64,000 nucleotides of DNA from Methylosinus sp. Ce-a6 (GCF_009811655.1 NZ_BGJX01000002.1:124001-188000), one strand, 5' to 3'. Positions 11,021-20,012 are shown, numbered from the stretch's first letter. A program made the numbers and translations. Notes: generated from the letters alone by a model not told the origin.

Positions 11021-12430
11021 ATGCAATTGATCATTCGCCTCATCATGCGCCTCTTCGCCATTGTGGCCTTTTGCCTCGCGCTCGCCATCGGCTGGGTGAT
11101 GGACGACGCCAATCGCGCGATTCGCGCCGAGACGCGCGGCTCCGCCGAGCGCGTCGCGCATGAGCTCGAAAATCTCTTCTGGCGCGAGATTCTCTGGCGC
11201 GGCAGCATGAGGCGCGACAACATCCTCCCCATTCCCAATTGGGAGTCGCTCACGACGCTGAAGCTCGTCTCGCCCGGCGTCTGCATCACTTTCGCGCCGG
11301 GCGCGGAGACGCCGCGCGTTCTGTGCAGCCAGATGGACGGCGTCGGCGCCGAGGCGCCGCAATGGTTCGCGCGCGCCTTCGATCTTCTGTTCGGCGCGCC
11401 GGCGCCCGTCTCGCGCCCGCTCACCGTGCGCCAGCCGGAGACCGGAGCCGTCGTCGCGCGCGCCGATCCGGGCGCCGCCGTGCGCCAGGCCTGGCGCGAA
11501 ATCTCCATCGTCGCCGGCGTCGCGGCGTCGATGGCGGTCGGCGTCTGCCTGCTCGCGGCGCTGGCCATTTTCCATGCGCTCGCCCCGACGCAGACGATCG
11601 TCGACGGGCTGCGCCGGCTCGAGAACGGCAATTACCGTCACCGCATCAAATCTTTCACCAGCGGCGAATTCGGCCTCATCGCCCGCGCGGCCAACGACCT
11701 CGCCGAGCGGCTGGGGCAGACGACGGCCGAGCGCATGGCGCTGACGAAGCGCCTGTTCGAGGTGCAGGAGGAGGAGCGGCGGGCGCTGGCGCGCGACCTC
11801 CACGACGAATTCGGCCAATGCCTCACCGCGACGACCGCCTTCGCCGCGGCGATCGAGGCGGGGGCTTCGGATCGGCCCGATCTCGCCGCCGATGCGCGCT
11901 CGATCGGCAAGGTCGCGCGGCGCATGACCGCCACTCTGCGCGAGGCGCTGGCGCGGCTGCGCTCGCAGGATCTCGACGAGCTCGGCCTCGAGGCCTGTCT
12001 CGTGCAGCTCGTCGCCGGCTGGAACGCGCAGACGGCGCCCCGCGCGGTCGTTCATCTCGATCTGATGGGCGATCTCGCCGGCGTGCCGCCCGCCGTCTCG
12101 ACGAGCGTCTTCCGCATCGCCCAGGAATGCCTCACCAACGCCATGCGCCATGGACGGCCGAGCGAAGTCTTTCTGCGCGTCGAGCGTCTCGCCTCCAATG
12201 ACGGCGTCGTCGCGCTCACCGTGGAGGACGATGGCGACGGCGATCCGACGCGCATCGATTTTTCCGCCGGCCATGGCCTGCTCGGAATGCGCGAGCGCGT
12301 TTCGGCCTTCGGCGGCAGCCTCGCCATCGGCCGCGCCACGCGCGGCGTCTGCGTCGCCGCGCGCATACCGCTGGCGCCGGCGAATTCCAACGCCGCCCGC
12401 CCCGCCGGCGCGCTGGGGCGCGCCGCGTGA
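11021..12430 (+). CDS. NarL-family sensor histidine kinase
   Basis: The 469-residue membrane kinase has segments at about 5-26 and 162-185 enclosing a periplasmic sensor of roughly 135 residues with two cysteines (PGVCIT and VLCSQ). A HAMP linker follows, then a HisKA_3 dimerisation helix with the phospho-acceptor His261 in ARDLHDEFGQ. The HATPase domain shows ECLTNAMRHG, VEDDGDGD and GHGLLGMRER. The C-terminal 20 residues are Ala/Arg-rich. It overlaps the next gene by four bases (GTGA), so kinase and regulator are translationally coupled. The signal is unknown. Confidence 0.92.
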   Translation: MQLIIRLIMRLFAIVAFCLALAIGWVMDDANRAIRAETRGSAERVAHELENLFWREILWRGSMRRDNILPIPNWESLTTLKLVSPGVCITFAPGAETPRVLCSQMDGVGAEAPQWFARAFDLLFGAPAPVSRPLTVRQPETGAVVARADPGAAVRQAWREISIVAGVAASMAVGVCLLAALAIFHALAPTQTIVDGLRRLENGNYRHRIKSFTSGEFGLIARAANDLAERLGQTTAERMALTKRLFEVQEEERRALARDLHDEFGQCLTATTAFAAAIEAGASDRPDLAADARSIGKVARRMTATLREALARLRSQDLDELGLEACLVQLVAGWNAQTAPRAVVHLDLMGDLAGVPPAVSTSVFRIAQECLTNAMRHGRPSEVFLRVERLASNDGVVALTVEDDGDGDPTRIDFSAGHGLLGMRERVSAFGGSLAIGRATRGVCVAARIPLAPANSNAARPAGALGRAA

Positions 12431-13080
12431 CCGGCGTCTCGGTCCTGCTCGTCGACGATCATCCGATCGTGCGGGAAGGCTATCGCCGGCTGCTCGAGCG
12501 CCAGCCGGGCTTTCGCGTCGTCGGCGAGGCCGACAGCGCGGCCTCCGCCTATCAGGCCTATCGCAAATTCTCGCCCGACGTGGTGGTGATGGACCTCCAG
12601 CTCACTGGGGGCGCGGGCGGGCTGGAGGCGGTGCGCCACATCAGGCAATGGGACAAGCGCGCCCGCATTCTCGTCGTCACCATGCATGATGCGGCGGCCT
12701 ATGCGCTGAAGGCCTTCGAGGCCGGCGCCAACGGCTTCGTCACCAAGGGCGGCGAGGCGGCGGAGCTGGTGCGGGCGGTGGAGACGGTCGCCGGCGGCGG
12801 CCGCGCGCTCGGCGACGACATAGCGCGGGAGATCGCGGCGGAGCGTCTCGCCGAGGGCCGCTCGCCGCTCGACGATCTCGGGCCGCGCGAGACGGAGATT
12901 CTACGCCTCGTCGCCTCCGGCCGCACGACGGAGGAGATCGCTCGCGCGCTCAATCTCAGCACCAAGACCGTGCAGAACTATCATTATCAGATCAAATCCA
13001 AGGTCGGCGCGCGCACCGACGCCCATCTCGTCTGGCTCGCCATCGGCGCCGGCCTGGTCGGCGCCGAGAAGTCGGTGTGA
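12427..13080 (+). CDS. LuxR/NarL-family response regulator
   Basis: The 217-residue regulator has a receiver domain with acidic pocket DD (10-11), phospho-acceptor Asp56 in VVVMDLQLT, the Thr of VVTMHD and the Lys of FVTKGG. A GerE-type helix-turn-helix follows: LGPRETEILRLVASGRTTEE and IARALNLSTKTVQNYHYQI. It uses a GTG start inside the kinase stop. Its target genes are not evident; the next gene downstream is convergent. Confidence 0.93.
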   Translation: MTGVSVLLVDDHPIVREGYRRLLERQPGFRVVGEADSAASAYQAYRKFSPDVVVMDLQLTGGAGGLEAVRHIRQWDKRARILVVTMHDAAAYALKAFEAGANGFVTKGGEAAELVRAVETVAGGGRALGDDIAREIAAERLAEGRSPLDDLGPRETEILRLVASGRTTEEIARALNLSTKTVQNYHYQIKSKVGARTDAHLVWLAIGAGLVGAEKSV

Positions 13081-13097
13081 CGCGGCCTCCACCTCGA

Positions 13098-13180
13098 TCG
13101 TCATTGCGAGGAGCGCCGCGACGAAGCAATCCAGGGCCGCCCCGCGACTCTGGACCGCTTCGCTTCGCTCGTGATGACGG
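13098..13180. repeat. REP-like intergenic repeat, family C
   Basis: This copy reads CGTCATTGCGAGGAGCG, AAGCAATCCAGG and the inverted GCTTCGCTTCGCTCGTGATGA. It lies between the convergent response regulator and DsbA-like genes and matches the 10206 copy closely. Confidence 0.85.
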
Positions 13181-13219
13181 GCGGGGCTTGCGTCGTATGA
13201 GACGGCGCGCCGACGCGCT

Positions 13220-13876
13220 CTACGATTTCGCCTTCTCCGCCAGGATCTTCTCGAGATCGGCCTCGGGAATCTCGCCGTTGTATTTGTCGCCGTTGATGAA
13301 GAAGGTCGGCGTCGAATTGATGCCGAACTTCTCCGCCGCGCGGTCGCGCACCTTGCTCACATTCTCGTAGAGCTGCTGATCTTTCAGCGTCGCCTCGAAC
13401 TTCTCCTGGCCGAGCCCGGTCTGCTTCAGCACATTGGCGAGGCCGTCGAGCGGCTTGTCGACGAAGGCCCAGTTCTTCTGCTGGGCGAACAAGAGATCGA
13501 CGACGGCGTCGCGCTTGTCGCCGGCGTTGCGCGCCAGCATGAAGGCCGCCGTGGCCAGCGGATCGAGCGGGAACTCGCGCAGAATGAACTTCACCTTGCC
13601 GGTGTCGATGAAGTTCTTCTTCAGCGCCGGATAGACGTCCCTGTGGAAGGCGGCGCAATGGCTGCAGGTCATGGAGGCGTATTCGACGATGGTGATCGGC
13701 GCGTCGGCCTTGCCCTCGACGATATCCGGCAGGGCGTTCGGCCCCATCAGCTCGTCGACCGGAACCTTGCCATTCGGCGCCTTCTGCGCGAAGGCCGGCC
13801 CGGCGAGGCCGATGGCGGCGGAGGCCGCGACGGCGAGCGCGGCGCGACGGGTGAGACGAAGGTCGAAGCTGGGCAT
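13220..13876 (-). CDS. DsbA-family periplasmic thiol:disulfide protein
   Basis: The 218-residue protein has a signal peptide (residues 1-30, possibly Tat-like RLTRRAAL, cut after AFA) and a DsbA-type thioredoxin domain. The active site is CSHC (71-74) in YASMTCSHCAAFH and the cis-proline loop is STPTFFING. Proteins of this group introduce or isomerise disulfides in the periplasm; many belong to the DsbA/BdbD/Com1 branch. The start at MPSFDL is chosen because it opens the signal peptide; the 17 codons upstream are unlikely. It is monocistronic. Confidence 0.92.
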   Translation of the reverse strand: MPSFDLRLTRRAALAVAASAAIGLAGPAFAQKAPNGKVPVDELMGPNALPDIVEGKADAPITIVEYASMTCSHCAAFHRDVYPALKKNFIDTGKVKFILREFPLDPLATAAFMLARNAGDKRDAVVDLLFAQQKNWAFVDKPLDGLANVLKQTGLGQEKFEATLKDQQLYENVSKVRDRAAEKFGINSTPTFFINGDKYNGEIPEADLEKILAEKAKS

Positions 13877-14086
13877 GGACGCTCCATGAGTGGCGCGGAA
13901 TGAGTGTCGCGGAACCGGCGCGACCATAGTGCATTTTGGGGGCGTGGGGAATCGGTGACGACAGAGGGTCGAATTTCGGCTGCGCGCCAGAGGAGCCTTT
14001 CAGGATCGGGCGATCGCACATCCACACTCGACCGGAAACAGTCATCGGCGCTGGTCTGTGACGTCGACCCGCAATATCATCAAAGC

Positions 14087-14638
14087 ATGGGAAACGATCC
14101 ATTTCAGCCGTTAGAAACGGCCCGCCTCCGTTTGCGCTGTGTCGGCGCCGAAGACGCCGCTGCGACGGCCATGATGATGACGCCGGAAGTCAGCCGATGG
14201 GTTGCTTATTGGCCCTTCCCTTTCACCTACGAAATGGCGGTTGCGCGTATCGAGGCCGCCCGCGATTGGGCGCGCAGAGGCGATGCGCTGCCGTTCGCGG
14301 CGACCGACAAGGCCAGCGGCGACCTAATCGGGTGGGTGATGATCTATCGAGACGAAGAGAATCATCGGCGCGGTTCTCTCGGCTATTGGTTTGGAGAAAA
14401 GCACCATGGCAAGGGCTATATGAGAGAACTTGCTCCAGTAGCATTGGCGGCCGGTTTCGACCTGCTCGACCTCGACGTGATCGAAGCCGCCGCGCAACCG
14501 GCAAATGCCGCATCGATCGCCGTCATGAGGGCTTGTGGAATGAAGCCGACCGGGGAGGGCATGGTCTATGCGCCCGCTCGCGGGCGTCATGAGCTTTGCC
14601 AATTCTATGAGGTTCAGCGTCCTCACTCACTGGCTTGA
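14087..14638 (+). CDS. GNAT N-acetyltransferase (RimJ/RimL type)
   Basis: The 183-residue protein matches the RimJ-like GNAT fold: N-terminal LETARLRLRCVGAEDA, central GSLGYWFGEKHHGKGYMREL (acetyl-CoA pyrophosphate loop) and C-terminal ANAASIAVMRACGMKPTGEG. Such enzymes acetylate ribosomal protein N-termini, amino acids or antibiotics; the substrate cannot be told. The start at MGNDPF fits the family N-terminus, and the longer frame upstream reads through non-conserved sequence. Its flanks are richer in AT and repeats than the neighbours. Confidence 0.88.
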   Translation: MGNDPFQPLETARLRLRCVGAEDAAATAMMMTPEVSRWVAYWPFPFTYEMAVARIEAARDWARRGDALPFAATDKASGDLIGWVMIYRDEENHRRGSLGYWFGEKHHGKGYMRELAPVALAAGFDLLDLDVIEAAAQPANAASIAVMRACGMKPTGEGMVYAPARGRHELCQFYEVQRPHSLA

Positions 14639-14780
14639 ACGTCCGGCATCTCTTTGTTCCGGAAGTTCGGCCCTCATACTCCGAATGGCGGCTACAGTGC
14701 AAACATGCACTGATTTGGAAAGCAGTCTGGAAGACGATCCGTGAACGACGGGTTTGGGGCTCGAGGGCGGAACCTCCTGG

Positions 14781-14836
14781 AGCAGGTTCCCGAAAAGTGC
14801 GAAGCGGTTTTCGGAAAAGAACATGCGAATTCAAAT
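14781..14836. repeat. Dispersed repeat, family B
   Basis: The unit contains TTCCCGAAAAGTGCG, GAAGCGGTTTTCGGAAAAGA and ACATGCGAATTC. A second copy is at 35476-35522. Similar motifs are widespread in Hyphomicrobiales genomes to my knowledge. It lies in a 359-base gene-free stretch (14639-14997) that is almost entirely repeats. Confidence 0.75.
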
Positions 14837-14842
14837 AACGTT

Positions 14843-14880
14843 AGAGCGCATTCGGACATGATTTGTCCGAATGCGCTCTA
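14843..14880. repeat. Perfect 16-base inverted repeat (hairpin)
   Basis: The arms AGAGCGCATTCGGACA and TGTCCGAATGCGCTCT-type sequence are exact complements around a 6-base loop. It joins directly onto the family A element that follows. A related, less regular form (CGAGCGAC.. GTTCGAGCG) is seen near 38460-38510. There is no T-run on either side. Confidence 0.8.
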
Positions 14881-14997
14881 AAGCATTTCCAGCCGAAGTG
14901 GACGCCGGTTCGGCGTTGAAAACGCGTTAAAACGAAAACAACACGTTAAAACGAAAACTTAGAGTCTTTCGGTGTTTCGATGAAACTCGGAAAGACA
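14881..14997. repeat. Dispersed palindromic repeat, family A
   Basis: This is the family A core (TTCCAGCCGAAGTGGACGCC), with the AAACG-rich tail partly duplicated, followed by the AGAGTCTTTC / GGAAAGAC hairpin. It ends exactly where the CorC-like gene's TAA stop begins on the opposite strand. Confidence 0.85.
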
Positions 14998-16293
14998 TTA
15001 GGTCTCCCCCGGCGTCACCTTCAGCACCGTGATGCGGTTGCGCATCTTGCGCAGCACCTCGAAGCGGAAGCCGTGGAAATTGAACACCTGCCCGGCCTCC
15101 GGGATCGCCGCCGCCTCGTGGATGACGAGGCCGGCGATGGTCGTCGCCTCCTCGTCCGGCAGGCTCCATTCCATGACGCGGTTCAAATCGCGCAGCGGCA
15201 CGGCGCCGTCGACGAGCACCGAGCCGTCCCCTTGTGGGCGCACGCCCTGCATGGCGAGATCATGCTCGTCGCGAATGTCGCCGACGATCTCCTCGAGAAT
15301 GTCCTCGAGCGTGACGAGGCCCATCACCTCGCCATATTCGTCGACGACGAGCGCAAAATGCGTCTTGCGCTTCAAAAAGGCCTCGAGCTGATCCTCGAGC
15401 GTCGTCGATTCCGGCACGAACCAGGGCTCGAGCGCGATCGCGTCTATGTCGAGCTTGGAAAAATCCGCCCCCGCCGCGTCCAGCGCGCGCAAAAGATCCT
15501 TGGAGTGGATGACGCCGATGAAATTATCCGGCCGGTCGCGCCACAGCGGCATACGCGTGAAAGGCGAGGCCAGCACCTCGCGCACGATCTGCTCGGGCGG
15601 CAGGTCCGCGTCGATCGTGCGCATCTTGGTGCGATGGATCATCACATCGGCGACATGCAGGATCTGCAGATCGAGCACGCCGCCGAACATGTCGCGCCAA
15701 TTGCGCTCGACGGTTCCTTCCTCATGCATGATGTCGACGGCGCTCTTGAGCTCGTCATAGGGCGAGAGCAGCGTGCGGCCGTGGCCGATCTCGACGCCGA
15801 CGAGCTTCAGCACGCCGCGCACGAAAACCTCCACGGCGATGAGCAGCGGCCCGAACACGGCGACGAACAGGCTGATGACGCGCGCGACGCGCAGCGACAG
15901 CCGGTCGGGGTGGTTGATCGCCACCGTCTTCGGCAGCACCTCGGCGAAGACGAGCAGCAGCACCGTCATGATGATGGTGGCGTAGACGGCGCCGCTCTCG
16001 CCCGTCAGATAGACGAGCACGCTGGTCGTGAAGGCCGAGCCGCCGATATTGACCAGAGTGCTGCCGAGCAGCAGCGCCGCGATCATGCGATTGCGCTGGC
16101 GCAGCAGGCGGTTGACCAGGGAAGCGCGGCGATCGCCCTCCTTCTCCAGCGCATGCATATGGGCGTGCGAGGCGGCGGTCAGCGCCGTCTCCGAGGCGGA
16201 GAAGAAGGCGGACAGGAGAACGCACAATAGGACGACGAAGGCCGCGACCCATATGTCGACCTTCTCGAGCCCCGCTTCGACGCCGCCGTGCAT
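14998..16293 (-). CDS. HlyC/CorC-family CNNM and CBS-domain membrane protein
   Basis: The 431-residue protein has an N-terminal CNNM (DUF21) domain with about four membrane segments and the motif SAFFSASETALTAAS. A CBS pair (about 195-320, with VMIHRTKM and HFALVVDEYGEVMGLVTLED) and a C-terminal CorC_HlyC domain (DGSVLVDGAVPLRDLN) follow. The family is linked to magnesium/cobalt efflux and ion homeostasis. The start at MHGGVE removes an N-terminal stretch encoded by the family A repeat. The stop codon abuts another repeat copy. It lies downstream of aroKB but is separated from it by about 235 bases of repeats. Confidence 0.9.
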   Translation of the reverse strand: MHGGVEAGLEKVDIWVAAFVVLLCVLLSAFFSASETALTAASHAHMHALEKEGDRRASLVNRLLRQRNRMIAALLLGSTLVNIGGSAFTTSVLVYLTGESGAVYATIIMTVLLLVFAEVLPKTVAINHPDRLSLRVARVISLFVAVFGPLLIAVEVFVRGVLKLVGVEIGHGRTLLSPYDELKSAVDIMHEEGTVERNWRDMFGGVLDLQILHVADVMIHRTKMRTIDADLPPEQIVREVLASPFTRMPLWRDRPDNFIGVIHSKDLLRALDAAGADFSKLDIDAIALEPWFVPESTTLEDQLEAFLKRKTHFALVVDEYGEVMGLVTLEDILEEIVGDIRDEHDLAMQGVRPQGDGSVLVDGAVPLRDLNRVMEWSLPDEEATTIAGLVIHEAAAIPEAGQVFNFHGFRFEVLRKMRNRITVLKVTPGET

Positions 16294-16315
16294 GGTGAGC
16301 CTATTCGCGCCTATG

Positions 16316-16415
16316 GCGTTTCCAGCCGAAGTGGACGCCAATTCGGCGTTGGAAACGCGTCAAAACAAAAGGCTAGCGTCTCTCCATGTTTCAATGAGAC
16401 ATGGAAAGACGCTAG
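16316..16415. repeat. Dispersed palindromic repeat, family A
   Basis: The core TTCCAGCCGAAGTGGACGCC is followed by AAACGCGTCAAAACAAAAGG. The associated hairpin CTAGCGTCT...AGACGCTAG contains nested TCCATGT/ACATGGA. It overlaps the left end of the next palindromic element by four bases (CTAG). Confidence 0.85.
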
Positions 16416-16532
16416 TGGCCTGCGTCACTCGAACCGAAGACCCGAAGGCTCCCTCCCTCACCCCTCCCGCGCAGCGGGGGAGGTGAGGGAGGGGGCTCGA
16501 ACATCTTCACTTTCATTGACGCAGGCCGCTAG
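16412..16532. repeat. 121-bp palindromic element at the aroKB 3' end
   Basis: Terminal inverted repeats CTAGTGGCCTGCGTCA and TGACGCAGGCCGCTAG match at 15 of 16 positions. Inside is a second palindrome, CCCTCCCTCACCCC...GGTGAGGGAGGG. The right-hand CTA supplies the TAG stop codon of aroKB. It has the size and structure of a non-autonomous mobile or terminator-like element and no coding capacity. Confidence 0.75.
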
Positions 16533-18334
16533 TCGCGGGCGATTTCGTCTTTGAGGAAGCCGCGCACCGCGTCCACGTCCACGCCCTTGGCGACGAAGGA
16601 GCGGCCGACGCCGCGCGCCAGAATGAAGGTGAGCGCGCCCTTCTCGACCTTCTTGTCCTGGAACATGGCGTCGAGCACCGCGTCGGCGTCGTCGCGCCAG
16701 CCGGGAATGTCGTGGATGCGGGTCGGCAGGCCGACGCGCGTCAAATGGCGGGCGACGCGCTCGGCGTCCTGCAGGCTGCAGAGGCCGAGCCGCGCCGAGA
16801 AGCGAAAGGCGCAGACGAGGCCGATGGCGATGCCCTCGCCATGGACGAGGCGGTCGCTGTCGTAACGGACCAGCCGCTCGAAAGCGTGACCGAAGGTATG
16901 GCCGAGATTGAGCAGCGCGCGGTCGCCCTGCTCGGTCTCGTCACGCGCGACGATCTTGGCCTTGGAGCGGCAGCTCACCGAGATCGCCTCGACGCGCGCG
17001 GCGCGGTCGGCGAAGACGGCGGAAGCGTTGTTCTCCAGCCATTCGAAGAAGAAGGCGTCGTCGATGAGGCCGTATTTCACCACCTCGGCGTAGCCGGCGC
17101 GGAACTCGCGCAGCGGCAGCGTCGCCAGAGCGTCGACGTCGGCCAGCACGAGCGAGGGCTGATAGAAGGCGCCGACGAGATTCTTGCCCTGCGGCGTGTT
17201 GATGCCGGTCTTGCCGCCGACGGAGGAATCGACCTGCGCCAGCAGCGTCGTCGGAACCTGCACGAAGCGGGAGCCGCGCCGCACGCTCGCCGCGGCGAAG
17301 CCGGCGAGATCGCCGACGACGCCGCCGCCGAGCGCCAGAACAATGTCGCGCCGCTCGATGCGCGCCTCGAGAATCTCCTCGCAGACGCGCTGGAAGACCG
17401 GGAAGGATTTCGAGCCTTCGCCCGGCTCCACGACGATGGAGGTCGTGCGAATGCCGCTTCTCTCGAGGCTGTGGCGCAGCACGGGGAGCTGCAGCCGCGC
17501 GACATTGGCGTCGGTGACGACGGCGCAGGCCGCGCCCGGCGCGATTCGGGCGATATGGTCGCCGGCCTGCTCGAGCAGGGCCGCGCCGATGACGATGTCA
17601 TAGGCGCGGTCGCCGAGCCCCACCTCGACGGTCTGCGGCTCGACGGCGGCGGGCGGCGTTCGTGACGTCATGAAGCGATTGAATCCTTGTGTCGTCTCCG
17701 GCGCGCCCACCGCCCAGGCGTGCAGCGCCGCGACCGTCTCCTCGACCATCGCCTCATGCGGCACGTCGCGGGAGAGCACGGCGATGTCGGCCTGGCGGTA
17801 GACGGGATAGCGCTCGTCCATCAGCCGGCGCAAGACGGCGGCGGGGTCGCTCGTCTGCAGCAAGGGCCGGTCGCCCTTGCGGCGGACGCGGCGCAGCAGA
17901 ACGTCATGGGCGGCGTCGAACCAGAGCGAGACGCCGCGCTCCTTCACCCGATTGCGCGTCGTCTCGTCCATGAAGGCGCCGCCGCCCGTCGCCAGCACGC
18001 AGGGCTCGCCGGCGAGCAGACGCGCGATGACGCGGCGCTCGCAATCGCGGAAATGCGCCTCGCCGTATTTTGCGAAAATATCGGGGATCGACATGCCGGC
18101 GGCGGCGGCGACGATCTCGGCGTCGGCGTCCTTGAACGGCAGGCCGAGCCGCTGCGCGAGGCGCTGGCCGATGGAGGTCTTGCCCGAGCCCATCATGCCG
18201 ACGAGGACGAGCGAGCGGCCGAGCAGCGCGCCGCGAATGGCGCGCGCGCTGTCCTCGGGCGGAGTCGCTCCGCCCGGCCGCGCCGCCGCTTGGCCGCCCA
18301 TCATTTGGCCGCCGATCGCATGCACTTTGCTCAT
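16529..18334 (-). CDS. aroKB: Fused shikimate kinase / 3-dehydroquinate synthase
   Basis: One uninterrupted 601-residue frame covers two shikimate-pathway enzymes. Residues about 35-205 are AroK, with Walker A GMMGSGKT (46-53), DADAEIV and the shikimate-site GGGAFMD. Residues 222-601 are AroB, with NAD-binding GGGVVGD, LLAQVDSSVGGKTGIN, metal ligands in EVVKYG, NLGHTFGHAFE and HGEGIAIG. Met222 (MTSRTPP) would be a plausible start for separate AroB, so internal initiation is possible. In related bacteria the two genes are adjacent or overlapping. The enzymes catalyse steps 5 and 2 of chorismate synthesis. The first 34 residues are non-conserved. Confidence 0.95.
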   Translation of the reverse strand: MSKVHAIGGQMMGGQAAARPGGATPPEDSARAIRGALLGRSLVLVGMMGSGKTSIGQRLAQRLGLPFKDADAEIVAAAAGMSIPDIFAKYGEAHFRDCERRVIARLLAGEPCVLATGGGAFMDETTRNRVKERGVSLWFDAAHDVLLRRVRRKGDRPLLQTSDPAAVLRRLMDERYPVYRQADIAVLSRDVPHEAMVEETVAALHAWAVGAPETTQGFNRFMTSRTPPAAVEPQTVEVGLGDRAYDIVIGAALLEQAGDHIARIAPGAACAVVTDANVARLQLPVLRHSLERSGIRTTSIVVEPGEGSKSFPVFQRVCEEILEARIERRDIVLALGGGVVGDLAGFAAASVRRGSRFVQVPTTLLAQVDSSVGGKTGINTPQGKNLVGAFYQPSLVLADVDALATLPLREFRAGYAEVVKYGLIDDAFFFEWLENNASAVFADRAARVEAISVSCRSKAKIVARDETEQGDRALLNLGHTFGHAFERLVRYDSDRLVHGEGIAIGLVCAFRFSARLGLCSLQDAERVARHLTRVGLPTRIHDIPGWRDDADAVLDAMFQDKKVEKGALTFILARGVGRSFVAKGVDVDAVRGFLKDEIARD

Positions 18335-18380
18335 GACGGCAATCTACACTGCGCCCGCAGGAAATTCAGCCCCGTTTCGC

Positions 18381-19091
18381 TCATTCGGGCAGCAGCGGCT
18401 CTAGAAAACGGCGGATGAAGTCGAGCATTCGCGGCTCGGCGAGATCGGCGCGCCGCGCCGCCATGCGCACGCCAGCCAGCTCCGGCTTCTTCTGCGCGGC
18501 GATATAGGAGCTTACGCGCGCTTCGAGCTCGAGGGCGGAAAGCGATGATTGCGCGATCCGCATGCAGGCGACGCGCGGCCCGGCGAAGACGATGGTCCAT
18601 TGCGGAGCGAGCCGCACGTCCTGAGGCGCGACGCCGGTCTCTTCCTCGAGCTCGCGCAGCAGATTGGCCTCGAGATCGACGAGCCCGTCGCGCAGATCGC
18701 TCGGGTCCGGCGTGCCGGCGGGGAAATAGATCGCGCCGGCGGCCGAATGGTCCGGCCCCATCTCGCCGAGCAGAAATGCGCCGTCGGCCGAGCGCAACGC
18801 CGGCATGGAGAAGCAATTATAGACGGCGGCGTCCGGAAAGCCGAAGTCCCGCCAGGCGAGGAAGCGCGAGAAGCGCGTCGGAAAAAATTTGACGCCGAGC
18901 GTCCCGCCCTCGCCGCGCGAGACGTGATGGGCGAGCAGAATCGGCCCGTCATAGAGCGCGGGATTGGCGCGGCGGCGCTCGGCCCAATGGGCGTCGATCT
19001 CCTCGCTCCGGCTGCGGTCGAAGGCCCAGGCGTGCGGCTCGACGACGCAACGCAGACCAAAGACCGTGGCGATTTCGATCGGCCCGCTCAT
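18381..19091 (-). CDS. NUDIX-type hydrolase
   Basis: The 236-residue protein carries a Nudix-like box in the middle: GTPDPSDLRDGLVDLEANLL then RELEEETGV, matching G-x5-E-x7-REUXEEXGU loosely (the first glutamate is replaced). The N-terminal 100 residues (VEPHAWAFD, ILLAHHVSR) and the C-terminal helices are typical of a larger NUDIX subfamily of unknown substrate. Its start overlaps the stop of the PhzF-like gene by four bases (ATGA). The two are therefore probably co-translated. Confidence 0.8.
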   Translation of the reverse strand: MSGPIEIATVFGLRCVVEPHAWAFDRSRSEEIDAHWAERRRANPALYDGPILLAHHVSRGEGGTLGVKFFPTRFSRFLAWRDFGFPDAAVYNCFSMPALRSADGAFLLGEMGPDHSAAGAIYFPAGTPDPSDLRDGLVDLEANLLRELEEETGVAPQDVRLAPQWTIVFAGPRVACMRIAQSSLSALELEARVSSYIAAQKKPELAGVRMAARRADLAEPRMLDFIRRFLEPLLPE

Positions 19092-19999
19092 ATTTCCAGC
19101 TCTCCGCGCTGCACTTCGACCGCATGTCCCGCCACGGTGACGGCGGCGAGGCGGCCCGCTTCGATCCGCGAGCCGAGGACGATGCGCGAGGGCCGGCCCA
19201 TGGCGTATCCCTGCTCGATGACGAATTCGTGCTCGCCGTCCTCCGGCGCCTCGAAAGCATGAGCGACGCCGGCGAAGGCCGCCGCCGCCGCGCCGGTCGC
19301 CGGGTCCTCGCCTATGCCGACCCCATTGGCGAACATTCTGGCCGAGACCGCGCTCGCGGGCTCCGTCGTTTCGCTCGTGTAGAGATAGGCGCCCACGGCC
19401 TCGCCCATGATGGCCGGAAACGCCGCAAAGTCCGGCCGCGCGCGATCGAGCGCCGCGCGGGAGCGGATCGGAACGAAGAGAAGCTCGACCCCTACCGAGA
19501 AGCTCGAGGGGATGTGGCGGCCGAATCCGATGTCCTCGGCTGAAAGACCGAGCGCGAGCGCGAGCGGCTCGACCTCCGGCGTCCGCTCGCCGCGAATCGG
19601 CAGGCGCGGCGCGGCGAAGCGGGCCAGAACCGCGCCGGAGGCGTCCTTGACGACCTCGCAGCGGACGAGGCCGATCTCTTCTTCCAGCGCGATGACGACG
19701 CCGTTGCGCGCCAGCATCTCGGGCGCGCGCTGCGAGGCCAGCAGGACCGCCGCGCCGATCGTCGGATGGCCGGCGAAAGGCAGCTCGCGCAGCGGGGTGA
19801 AGATGCGCAGCCGCGCCGTGTTCACGGGATCGCGCGGTTCCAGAGCGAAGACGGTCTCGCTCAGATTGAACTCGCGGGCGATCGTCTGCATGGTCGCGCC
19901 GTCGAGCCCGTCGGCGCCGAGCACGACGGCGAGCGGATTGCCGGCGAAGCGGCGCGTCGTGAAGACGTCGAGCGTGAAAAAGCGCAATCGCATGGACAT
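19088..19999 (-). CDS. PhzF-family isomerase-like protein
   Basis: The 303-residue protein starts FFTLDVFTTRRFAGNPLAVV and has the family motifs IAREFNLSETVF (with the catalytic glutamate), LPFAGHPTIGAA and, near the C-terminus, GEDPATGAAAAAF. PhzF itself isomerises a phenazine precursor, but most relatives have unknown substrates; no phenazine genes are nearby. The start is taken at MSMRLR; the ATG two codons later is equally possible. It overlaps the NUDIX gene downstream. Confidence 0.9.
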   Translation of the reverse strand: MSMRLRFFTLDVFTTRRFAGNPLAVVLGADGLDGATMQTIAREFNLSETVFALEPRDPVNTARLRIFTPLRELPFAGHPTIGAAVLLASQRAPEMLARNGVVIALEEEIGLVRCEVVKDASGAVLARFAAPRLPIRGERTPEVEPLALALGLSAEDIGFGRHIPSSFSVGVELLFVPIRSRAALDRARPDFAAFPAIMGEAVGAYLYTSETTEPASAVSARMFANGVGIGEDPATGAAAAAFAGVAHAFEAPEDGEHEFVIEQGYAMGRPSRIVLGSRIEAGRLAAVTVAGHAVEVQRGELEI

Positions 20000-20012
20000 G
20001 GAAATTGCTCGT

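Noticed and set aside
13904..14086. N-terminal extension of the GNAT gene
   Set aside because: The 61 upstream codons are unlike any GNAT N-terminus; MGNDPF fits family length.
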